Source: Giardia muris (Eukaryota; Fornicata; Diplomonadida; Hexamitidae). Taken from it: DNA of 64,000 nucleotides. A program made the translations under genes and the position numbers. The notes beneath the pieces are model-generated. The model was not told where the DNA came from, ran no database searches, and saw only the letters and a list, made by a program, of their open reading frames with translations. Position 1 is the first letter of the stretch, and every line of letters begins with the position of its first letter. The stretch covers positions 248,001-312,000 of the forward strand of contig CM016925.1 in the NCBI GenBank assembly GCA_006247105.1, in the 5' to 3' direction. Below are positions 55,506-63,950 of the stretch, piece after piece.

Positions 55506-57040
55506 CACTTCCCCCTGCATCCGAACCACCAACCGAGGAAGCCCCCGAGACCCCCCAGGACCAGCAGGACGGCGATGACGATCCCCGCAATGGCGCCCCC
55601 CGAGAGCCCCGAAGAACTGGAGGAGGGGGGATCGGGACACTTCCCACTGGCGTCGGGGCCGCTTCCATTCCAGCAGGTCGTGCAGGCGTCCTTCGTGCAG
55701 ACCGTGCATCCTGAAGGGCAGGCCGTGCAGTTGGGGGCGGTTCCGAAGTACCCCAGGCCGCAGGACGTGCAGGTGGTGGCTCCGTTCGAGGAGGTGCAGA
55801 CCCCACAGCCGGCCGGACAGGGGGTGAAGGTCCCGTTCGCGTCCACGAGGAAGGGGCCCCCGCTGGTCGGGGCGGCGGTGCACTTCCCGTTGGAGGCCGC
55901 CGAGCAGAGGAGGCTCCCGACGGAGGAAGAGGAGGAAGACCCCGCGGCCGAGATGGGGTAGCAGCCCCCGTTGAAGAGGAAGTAGTCGTTCCCATTGACT
56001 GCCGTACTGATGCAGGCCCCGCACTTCGTGGCGGTGTTCGAGACCTTGTTCCCCTTCTCGTCGAGGCAGATGTTCTGACCTGCCCTCGTCGTCCCCGTGT
56101 TGATCTGCTTGATCGGAAGACACTCCCCGTCGATCGGGACGAAGCCCCCCTTGCACTCGGTACAGACAGTCGTGTTCCCGACGAGGAGCTGGCTTCCCAG
56201 GGCACAGACCTTGAGGTCCGCCGCCTTCTGGGGGGAGAGACACCCGCCCTGGTAGAAGAGGAACCCGTTCTTGCAGGACGAGCAGGTCCCGTCTGGGGAT
56301 GATGGGGCCGTGCAGACGTTCGAGTTCGGATCAGAGCAGTTCCCGTCGATGGGGACCTTCCCCGTTCCGCACTTCTCGCAGATGGTCGAGAAGCCCTGGT
56401 CGGCGCACTCTTTGCATGTCTCGGGGCAGGAGGTGCAGTTCGTGATGACGAGGGATGAGTCGTAGACGGGCCCGAACCCGGAGGCGCACTCGGAGCAGGC
56501 GGAGGAGGAGCACGTCTTGCAGTTCTGGACGGTGCAGGCCGTGCAGTTGACGGGGTCGGAAGTGGTGGTGGTGTTGGGGTAGAAGCCCTCGAGGCACGAG
56601 GTGCAGGTGAGGGCTGAGTTGGTCGAGTCGTAGGTGCAGGTGCTGCAGCCCGATGCCCCGTTCGTCGCATCGCTACAGAGGTAGAGCTTCCCGTCCTTGA
56701 CAAAGGTGATGGCATCGGTAGTTGGAGCCGTCTTGCAGGTTCCGTTCTTTGTATCCTGGAGGGCGGAGCACAGCTTGTTCCCAACCCCCTGTGTCTGGTC
56801 ATAACAACCCCCGTTGAACAGGAAGTAGTTCCCCGTTCCACATCCTGTGCAGACACCACTACCACAAGTAGCACCAGTTCCAATCGTAGCGGCCGCAGCA
56901 GTGTCACAGAGCCCGTTGACAGGGGCGGAGCCAGTGTCAGTCGTGGCATCGCACTTCTTGCAGAACGTCCCCTCAACCCCTGGGATGGTGAAGGTCGAAT
57001 CAGCTGCACACGTCCCCGCAGCTCGAGCCTTCACCTCCAC
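55505..57040 (-). pseudogene. Second VSP reading frame, 5'-truncated
   Basis: About 511 codons encode a VSP body (many CxxC, blocks such as CTGCGTGNYFLFNGGCY and FLFNGGCYPISA), anchor GGAIAGIVIAVLLVLGG and tail WWFGCRGK. The frame is open back to 57187 but contains no ATG there; the usual Met plus signal peptide is missing, and upstream of about 57125 the sequence is antisense to a kinase remnant. VSP-like sequence seems to begin at about 57040 (EVKARAAGTCAADSTF). I therefore treat it as truncated at its 5' end by a junction near 57125. If a distant start were spliced or used from a non-ATG codon the call would change. Confidence 0.85.
55508..55622 (-). repeat. VSP 3' repeat, copy B
   Basis: Same anchor-and-tail segment as copy A at 53661-53775, including the sequence just past the stop codon. 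Confidence 0.75.
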
Positions 57041-57129
57041 CGAGCCCTCGAGGACGTCGATCTCCGGTATTGCTCTTCCGGAGGAGCGGTCGATCGTCCC
57101 GAGTACTGCACTGGAGTAGATGTAGTGGG

Positions 57130-57345
57130 GACGTCTGGGCCCTGGGGGTGCTGGGATATGAGTTGTGCACTGGGAGGCTTCCTTTCCTCAGGGTAACTGC
57201 CATCACCGAGGAAGAGCCCCCAGCCATCGAGGGAAGAGGTGAGCTTGCTGCCCTCATCGCCCGGATGCTCTCAAAGGACCCCAAAGATCGTCCGACAGCA
57301 CGGGACTTCCTCGAGGAGGCAGAACGGAACAAGCAGGCGGACTGA
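57130..57345 (+). pseudogene. 3' remnant of an ankyrin/NEK-type kinase (C-lobe)
   Basis: The frame reads GDVWALGVLGYELCTGRLPF, then LAALIARMLSKDPKDRPTARDFLEEAE and a TGA. It is closely similar, in protein and nucleotide, to the last 220 bp of the intact NEK gene ending at 20366 (DVWALGVVGYEMCTGRLPF, MLSKDPEKRPTAREVLDEAE). Nothing of the N-lobe, catalytic loop or DFG precedes it; upstream the sequence is the antisense strand of a VSP. It is a truncated duplicate, and the junction lies at about 57125. Confidence 0.85.
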
Positions 57346-57604
57346 CGTGTTGAAGACACGAACCCCGATCCTCAGGCCGGTCCTGACGCAGCAGCCTCGC
57401 AGTTGGGCATGCAGGGGTGCTCACATGTGTCTCCCCCTGTTCCAGTGAGTCAGTGGTCCTTCCTCCCCATCCTCGAACTGGTGGAACTCGCGTCTCCCGA
57501 TACCCCGCTGCAGCCCTCGGTCCTCTCAGAAGCCTCATTGTGGTTCTTTGGACAGAAGCATCACTACCGGCTCGTTGGTGACCGATGGGACACTGTGAAC
57601 TTAC
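57346..57604. other. Spacer between kinase remnants, nothing recognised
   Basis: About 260 bp with no recognisable coding pattern on either strand. Confidence 0.35.
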
Positions 57605-57845
57605 CGGGACGCAGATGAGCTTTCTTTCCACGGCCCGTGCTCCGAGAGGTGTGATACCTGGGCATTGGGAATGGAGATCTATGAACCGCCTGCTGGGACT
57701 GCTCCTTTCAAGGGCCGAATCCTCTCGGATATGCTCGTCGAATAGCGAGTGGAGAGGTTCTGCCTCTTCCGTCACCCGCCTCGGCTCTTGCTAGTACTGC
57801 TGGAGAGACGCTACAGGTGTTCTCATGAGGGAGAGGTCCCCAAAC
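57605..57845 (+). pseudogene. Second protein-kinase C-lobe remnant with in-frame stop
   Basis: In one forward frame the sequence reads CDTWALGMEIYEPPAGTAPFKG from 57650, the kinase helix-F region (DVWALGxxxYE..G..PF), then an in-frame TAG at 57743-57745, and then FRHPPRLLLVLLERR, which resembles the following kinase segment. The rest of the kinase is absent. It differs from the NEK remnant just upstream, so it derives from another kinase gene. Limits are approximate. Confidence 0.6.
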
Positions 57846-57931
57846 GTCCGGGCCGATTGAGGGACGAGTCAAGGGGCTACCAGGCCGTGCCTCATCTCGG
57901 AGTGCAAGCAGCACAAAGTATTGGAAGGCCC

Positions 57932-58897
57932 ATGACCTCGATGAGTATCGGCCCAGGACTCGTTGAGCATGCCGCATCATACCTCAGAGAGCGCCTTCGC
58001 CTGCAGGGTGGGGGCGTCCTCGTCCTGTCGGGGCTGCCCGGAATCGGGAAGACGCACATGATCAGAGAGGCCGTCATCCCACAACTCACTGCGGCAGGCG
58101 CCAGGAGCGTCTGTTACAACTGCTACACTGACCGGGCGCGTATCGAAAGACATCGGGTGACGAGGCGCGATGTCATCGTCCTCGACGAGTTCGACACGTA
58201 TCCTCGCCCGGAAGCTCTCCTCAGAACCCTTGGCAGGGGCGTGTTGGTCCTCATCCTCAACGATCTTTCGTCGCATCTGAGCCGCTCACTGGTCTCTCTC
58301 GGTATCCCCTTTGAGCACGTTGCTGCCTGCCCGATGTCCTCCGATGACATTGTTGACCTCTTCGACCGACTCGTCGCCGAGACTGAGTGCGACGTTGCCT
58401 CATCAGCGAAGCAGTACATCTGCACCTATTGCGGGAAGAACAATGGAGACCTGCGCACCGTCATTGCCATCGTTGACTATGTCAAGCAGCAGGGCATCAA
58501 GACCCTTTCCCTGAAGGGCGTCAGCTCCATACTCACCGTGCTTGGCGGCAAGGGCCTCACAGATGCAGACGTCTCTCTTGGAGAGGTCACGGCTCTTCCT
58601 CGGACCTTCAGTAACCTACAGAAGGACATGATCGCCACTCTGATAAAGCTCAGGGAGGAGAAGATCCACGCCGGAAGCGAGCCACGACCGAAGCGGGGGG
58701 CGTTCGGAGCTCGGCTCATCGCAGACACGGCCTCTCGCTACTTTTCTGTCCCATACCGCGTCGCTGTGTGCCAAGCGGCTCTCGAGCAGTTGAGAGACAT
58801 GGGAGTCGTCGAGTTGAGTGATGGAGAGTATCGACTCACCGGCGCTCTTTCGGACCGGGATTTACAGGGCATCCAGAGCACCCAGATCAAGTGCTGA
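57932..58897 (+). CDS. Second, divergent CDC6/ORC1-like AAA+ ATPase, 321 aa
   Basis: The protein has Walker A GLPGIGKT (residues 34-41), Walker B VIVLDEFD (81-88), a sensor-1-like strand VLVLILNDLSSHL, the sensor-2 block NGDLRTVIAIVDYV (CDC6/ORC1 GDxR pattern) and a C-terminal winged helix with LPRTFSNLQKDMIATLIKL and LEQLRDMGVVELSDG. This is the ORC1/CDC6 layout, but sequence differs greatly from the copy at 24572. The start could be 57932 or 57941; the open frame further upstream belongs to the kinase remnant. The ATG lacks the A-rich context, and the neighbours are pseudogenes, so expression is uncertain, though the reading frame is intact. A role in replication licensing is family inference. 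Confidence 0.78.
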   Translation: MTSMSIGPGLVEHAASYLRERLRLQGGGVLVLSGLPGIGKTHMIREAVIPQLTAAGARSVCYNCYTDRARIERHRVTRRDVIVLDEFDTYPRPEALLRTLGRGVLVLILNDLSSHLSRSLVSLGIPFEHVAACPMSSDDIVDLFDRLVAETECDVASSAKQYICTYCGKNNGDLRTVIAIVDYVKQQGIKTLSLKGVSSILTVLGGKGLTDADVSLGEVTALPRTFSNLQKDMIATLIKLREEKIHAGSEPRPKRGAFGARLIADTASRYFSVPYRVAVCQAALEQLRDMGVVELSDGEYRLTGALSDRDLQGIQSTQIKC

Positions 58898-59244
58898 CTG
58901 AGCCGTGGAGACCCAAATGTGAGGGATGGAACCTTCCATCTCGAGGATGGTGGATCGTTACGACGGATGGCTCGGAATCTCTTGAAACCGTGTTCCAGAG
59001 TTCTCCTGATGCCCCACCCATTCCTCGGTGTACGTGCACCGCTCCATTGCCGGTCCTGGGCCAAAGAATAGCCACCTCGACGACAATAGAACAAGGCTCC
59101 GAAGGCTGCAGCCCCTCTCTCCGCCCACAGCTCTCGAAGTTCACTCCGGAGCTCGTCGCGGATCGAGAACGACCCCATCGGGAGCGAGGTCTTCTCGGCG
59201 ATCATCGACTAACGGCTCACTGCCTGTTCCCCGCTGCTCTGTCA
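58898..59244. other. Intergenic, nothing recognised
   Basis: About 350 bp between the CDC6-like gene and the convergent NSF relic's 3' end. I see no gene. Confidence 0.35.
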
Positions 59245-60570
59245 CTATATCTTCTCCAACGACCTCTCGACGTCCCCCCACTTCAGAGGTCGGCCTTCCT
59301 CCTTGCATACCCGATTGGCCTCCTCGAGTGCGAGTATGATGGGCTTCAGACGGATTGGCCTTCCATCACTAGCCATGGCCTTCAGAGCCTGGGACACGTG
59401 CTTGTTGGGTTCCAGCTGGCACTGCACCCCACTGCGGGTCGTGATGGTCTCGCAGAACTTCATGATGTAGGCACATGCCTGGTCCAGCTCCAGACGTGGG
59501 ATTCGGACGTGCATCTCGAACGAGCCCGCGAGTCCGATCTCATGCATTGCCCCATACGCGGCAGTCGTCCCGATAACGACCAGCTTCCGCCCCGATGGAG
59601 GGGGGCAGTGGACCAGGGATGCGATGGTGCGAAAGACAGTGGTTGAGAAGCGCATTCCGACGGGAGTGTAGTTGATGAGTCCTTCGATCCCGTCCAGGAT
59701 ACTGGTCACCAGGGGTCGTATGGGTCGCTTTGCATGCCCGGAGGCATCGCTTTGGATCCACCACTTGAGGCTGAGGTGAGCTCGTCGATAGCCTCGAGGA
59801 GGTCGTTCTGGCCCCCAGGACTCAGAAACCGAGAGGCCTGGTGCTCGCAAGTGGGAGTGCTAGGGGTACGACGCCAGCAAGATCGACCCCTGAAAGGCCA
59901 GCCGTTCTCCAGACGGTTTCTGGGCTGCCTGAGAGACCGGGTGGGCTGCAGGCACTGAGTCCCTTCGTGCGGATCTGGAGGATATGAGGGCGCCCCTGAG
60001 GTCTGGGAGCTCTACATCTGCTGGAAATCGGAGCATGCAGTCAGAAAGGAGTGCCGATCGGCTCTTTGCGTTTGTCATCCCGACGGCCAGGAAGCTCCCA
60101 AGGGGTTTTGGCTACCCATCCTCGTAGAGGGCCGGTGGGAGAGGTTGCCCATCAGCTTGTCCGGTCCGCCTGACTCCTGCGTTCTCTGCAAGCGGCATCG
60201 AGCTCGTCCAAGATGATCGGACCTCCCTTCCTCTCTTCCTACCTCTTCTTGGAGTTGTCGAAGAGGTTCCGAGCTTTCTCCTCCGAGTCTGACAGACTGG
60301 GCGTTGGACCCCACGATGGCCTTCGATTATCACGTCAAGGATCTTCCCAATGGCACGGACGAGGGGAGTCGGGGGTCCGTGGAGAATCCCCCTGACGTGG
60401 GAGATCCCCGACTCCTGAAGTAAAGCTGGAGGGGTCATGTGTGAGGGCAAGCCCGACGGAAGACATCCGCAACTGTCTGTTGGGCCCCGATCTCCAGGAT
60501 GTTCGAGAAGCTCCTCGGGACTGTCTGCAGGAGCCTCCTCTTCAGACAAAGCCCGATGAACCCTGCTATC
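59245..60570 (-). pseudogene. NSF: NSF (SNARE-disassembly AAA ATPase) pseudogene
   Basis: Reading the minus strand, pieces of N-ethylmaleimide-sensitive factor appear in the correct order across frames. They are ILEIGAQQTVADVFRRAC (linker to D1, from about 60500), VRGILHGPP followed by RAIGKIL with the GTGKT of Walker A missing, SEEKARNLFDNSKKR then a stop then PIILDELDA (Walker B), VGMTNAKSRSALLSDCMLRFP, and finally a longer open piece from 59850 with IEGLINYTPVGMRFST, GRKLVVIGTT and FEMHVRIP (D2 region), ending at 59245. Stops, frame changes and the deleted Walker A show that it is dead. NSF normally recycles SNARE complexes in vesicle fusion; an intact copy must exist elsewhere. Confidence 0.85.
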
Positions 60571-61640
60571 GTCCCGCAGTCCTGCCAGAGGATTATCGAC
60601 ATACCAACTGGGGAGGAGACCGGAATGGACGGGAGACGTCTCCGGCCAGAAGGTGGGACCTTCGGAGCTGTTAGGGCACGTTGCTACTCAGCTCTGCAGT
60701 TCATCGGAAGGACGGACTTCTAGGAGGACCCCGTCGACCGCACGACTTGGAATGGCATTCATCCGACCTCTAGGAAGAACGTGCTTCTCCATCGGAGAGA
60801 CCTATGCCTCAGTGTCCAGCCTGCAAAGAAGAGGGACTCCCCCGAGATGGAGGGCTCTCAGACTTGCCCCCAGACCCGCAAGGTCTCTGAGCTTGTCGTG
60901 CAGGTCTCCTCGAGAGGCCGGAATGGCCACCACCGATGCTCCCAACATGTGTCCCGGTGTGGAGGGACGCCCAAACGCTAGTCCGGACGAGTTCCACAGA
61001 CATCAGCACTGCCTCTCGGTCGAGGCTCCCTTCGAGATTGAAGGGGCGAAGACCATGCCTTCCTCCTTGGAGCGGAAGGAAGAAGCAGGGACCCTCCCAG
61101 GCCACGGTAGGGCTCAGGGAACGAGACACGAGTTCTGTCCCTCTACCTCGGTTCGTCGAGAGGACTGCCCCCATGGTGGGAACAGACCTTGGTGGCGTCA
61201 GGCGGCTCACAAACAAGGAGGTGGGATTACGAGACGATGGTGGAGATACGGGTCTGCATTGGGGCCAGTGAGTGCGTCCAGGTGTCGGCGAGGTCTGAAT
61301 GCAAGCCGTAGAGTCCGGATACCGGGCAGGACGTCTGGGATAGCACTCTCCCCGGAGGATGTGCGCATCAAGACTCTACGACTCATCCTCTATGCGGGAA
61401 GTATCAGGGGTTGTGCAAACGGGAATAGGACCTTGTGGTATGCCGAGTGCAGACGGACGACGCCTCGAAGGTGGCTGCTCACGCTTGGAGGCTCCAAGCC
61501 CTCTCTCTCATCCGTCCCCATCGTTCCACCGAGCTGGAAGTACACCAGCCCTCCCACCTGCTTCTGAAAGACAATCCCTCCGAGCCGAACGGCATGCACA
61601 AAGGACTCCTTTCCCGCCAACAGCAGTGCTCTCATCCCCA
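60571..61640. other. Relic-rich stretch, no intact gene
   Basis: No frame of convincing quality spans this 1.07 kb, although several frames stay open because of high GC. A CPAC-containing run (MPQCPACKEEG, near 60800) hints at a cysteine-rich or zinc-finger relic, too short to name. The right end probably includes decayed VSP body sequence leading into the anchor remnant at 61656. Confidence 0.35.
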
Positions 61641-61655
61641 ACCACCTCTTCCTCC

Positions 61656-61739
61656 CTCTCGGGAATCGTCATTGCCGTCCTTCTGGTCCTGGGGGGTCTC
61701 GGGGGCTTCCTCGGTTGGTGGTTCGGGTGCAGGTGGAAG
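61656..61739 (+). pseudogene. Inverted VSP 3' remnant with altered tail (copy C)
   Basis: On the plus strand the sequence encodes SGIVIAVLLVLGGLGGFLGW, then WFGCRWK and further residues without a stop. It matches the VSP anchor copies A and B, but about 14 bp encoding GGAIA are deleted, the tail GCRGK is changed to GCRWK, and the TGA stop is lost, so the frame runs on to 61853. The upstream Cys-rich body is not recognisable in frame. Confidence 0.85.
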
Positions 61740-63071
61740 GGGAGGAGGTCGTTGTGGGACAGGACGTACTGGCCAGACGTGAGGACTTCTTGCACAATGG
61801 AGGAGACGACAGGAAGGATAGACACCATCCCGTCCCTGTTCCCACTCAGATAGCCATCCCCCTTGTCCTCTCTCGTTGAGAAGGAGGAGTCCTTCTACCT
61901 GTCTCTGCTCTCCTCGGGATAGGTCCTATCAGGCCTCTCTGATCCGCCCACCCCGATCATATTGCGTTCTCCGCCACGACGAGATCGTTGGAGAGGTACA
62001 AAAGCCTTCCCCGGAGCACCCTCAAAGCCGTGGAGGCCGCTCGTCACTGCTCAGGGATCGGACTCGCTCTCCTTCTACGAGCACATCCCGTCTGGTAACG
62101 AGCTGAAGGAGAAGAGTCCCCAGCACCTTGTCGTCCTCGTCCCGGCCCTGTTCTCTTCGCATCAGCAGACTTCCCAGTCCTCGTTGGCCTGCCAAGCAGC
62201 ATGTACCGTGAGATTCCCGTGCACAAAGACAAAAGGGGGCCGTCGACCACGTGGGCGTCGGAGATCTGCTCGAAGTCGTCCCGCCTCACGGGGACCTCTT
62301 CCGGGTTCCAGGCACTGCAGAGCGAGGCCCTCAACCTTGTGGAGACCGGTCGTACTCGTCTCCGGGGTATCGATCAGACCCCACTGCTGTCGATCCTTGA
62401 GCTTCTTGCACCGAAGGACGGCTCTCTTTCCTGGATTCATGCTACACCTTCAGAAGGAGGTCGACGCAGTCAGAACGAGGACTGTGACCGGGGTATCAAC
62501 CCTGATCGCACTCCAGACCTTCCTGGGCTGGAGACGGGCCCGGATGGCTTCGTGACTGCCGTGAGTAGCCCGATGCCAGGCATGTGTCCGATGACCCCAC
62601 ATTAGGGTGTTCGGCCCCTTTAAGACCACGACTGCACGTCAGCAGCCCCAGGCGGTCCTCTGGTGCAGGACGGCTCGTTGTCGTCCCAGGCCGTGAGCCC
62701 GCCCACATTGGACGACTCCGGCTCCTCGTTGGCAGAGATGGGACGTATCCCTCCCCAACGGCCAGGGAGAGAGGACGACCATAAGTCAGGGGCGTCTCCC
62801 TTCTGAGTCTGGATGCGAGTTGCACGTCAGCCAGCTTGGACCCACGCCTCCTCGGAGGGGCCAGGATGCTCTCCGCCCTGTCATTGAGTGGGTGGGGAGC
62901 TATAAGGGGAGACCGATGACCAGTGGGAGCTCATCCAGGGACGAGAGCACCCCGAGGAGAGCTGTGGGCCTCCCGTCCTCGGGGCAGGTCGTTGGTAGTG
63001 GTTGGAGGTCCAGAGTGTCAGATGGGGGCCTCAGTGGAAGGCTTGTGAAAGTGGACACTTAATGTTCAAAA
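61740..63071. other. Intergenic/relic stretch upstream of ankyrin gene
   Basis: About 1.3 kb with no intact gene. Some frames look protein-like for short stretches on both strands (for example a P-loop-like GRPTRTGKS on the minus strand near 62190), but I cannot name a family. The last 30 bases, GTGGACACTT and TTCAAAAATGTC, resemble the promoter context of the paralogue at 18105. Confidence 0.35.
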
Positions 63072-63950
63072 ATGTCCGTTATGCCTTTGATGGAGGCGGC
63101 CTGGATTGGCGACCTCGAGGGCGTGAAGGCCAACCTTAAGGAGGTAGGGCAAAAGAATGAAGACGGTTGGACGGCCTTAATGAAGGCTGCAGAATATGGT
63201 CACGCCAACTGTATCCCCCTTCTTGAGAAGGAAGTTGGAGTACAGGACAACCAAGGATGGACCGCATTGATGCTGGCAGCCTCCAATGGTCAAACGGACT
63301 GTACTCGACTCCTCCTCTCTGAGGCGGGGAAGCAGACGACGGGGAAATGGAATAGGCTTCCCCCCGGAATGACTGCTCTCATGATGGCAGCACGTGAGAA
63401 TCACCTTGAAGTCGTCCAACTTCTCCTCCCTTATGAACGAGGACTGAAGGACTCCAAAGGTCACACGGCTAAGTGGTATACAAAGAACAGTTCAAAGGAA
63501 GGTGACTTCACCCGTGTTCGTGAACTCCTCGAGAACGAAGGAATAGAGCGAATCCCTCCTCCGCCGAATCCTGCTGAAATGATTGAGCTTCGAGAACGTG
63601 TCAATGAGCTTTCTGCCGAGAACGACTCCCTCAAGAAAGACCTCTCCTCTTCCAAGAATGCACACGAGGGGACGAGGAAGAAGCTATCCCAACAGAATAG
63701 GGAAGTCTCATCCCTCAAACAGCAGCTAGAGAAGTACCGGAAGATGTACGAGATCTCGAACAGTAGGGCACAAGAGGCCGAGAAGAGCCTTGCTGAGATG
63801 AGGGAAGAAAACTCCTTCCTCAAAGCCCAGCTTACTGAGATGGAGAGTTCAATGTTCGCAGATAATGACATGTTCGCAGAGGACTACATGGACATAGTAT
63901 TTCAGACGTCCACAGATGACTCTTCTATTTTTGATCAAGGCGACTTCTAG
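63072..63950 (+). CDS. Ankyrin / coiled-coil protein, paralogue of the 18 kb NEK gene, possibly truncated by a stop
   Basis: This 292-residue frame has four or five ankyrin units (about 1-165; DGWTALMKAAEYGHANCIPLLEKE and similar) and a coiled coil (about 168-260). Residues 1-250 are closely related to the N-terminal half of the ankyrin/NEK protein at 18105, including the odd segment KGHTAKWYTKNSSKEGDFTRVRELL. The TAG at 63948-63950 ends the frame where the relative continues, and the bases after it still read as coiled coil in the same frame (KVQEEAEERLSQMNQE) up to the window edge. The stop may therefore be a nonsense mutation in a longer gene. The Phe/Asp/Ser-rich end (FADNDMFAEDYMD) differs from the relative. 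Confidence 0.88.
   Translation: MSVMPLMEAAWIGDLEGVKANLKEVGQKNEDGWTALMKAAEYGHANCIPLLEKEVGVQDNQGWTALMLAASNGQTDCTRLLLSEAGKQTTGKWNRLPPGMTALMMAARENHLEVVQLLLPYERGLKDSKGHTAKWYTKNSSKEGDFTRVRELLENEGIERIPPPPNPAEMIELRERVNELSAENDSLKKDLSSSKNAHEGTRKKLSQQNREVSSLKQQLEKYRKMYEISNSRAQEAEKSLAEMREENSFLKAQLTEMESSMFADNDMFAEDYMDIVFQTSTDDSSIFDQGDF

Noticed and set aside
55501..57009. 502-codon alternative frame on the same strand as the second VSP
   Set aside because: It is a frame-shifted shadow of the Cys-rich VSP frame, giving Ser/Pro/Arg/Ala-rich low-complexity sequence.
60600..60680. EGGTFGAV run resembling a kinase glycine-rich loop on the plus strand
   Set aside because: Only eight residues match, nothing kinase-like follows in any frame, and on the opposite strand this is next to the NSF relic.
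60653..61567. 304-codon plus-strand open frame
   Set aside because: Arg/Ser/Pro-rich, no motif, no start context, and it lies in a stretch between clear relics. Openness is explained by high GC.
62150..62240. P-loop-like GRPTRTGKS on the minus strand
   Set aside because: No Walker B or other ATPase block could be found nearby in any frame; a short match by chance is likely in GC-rich sequence.
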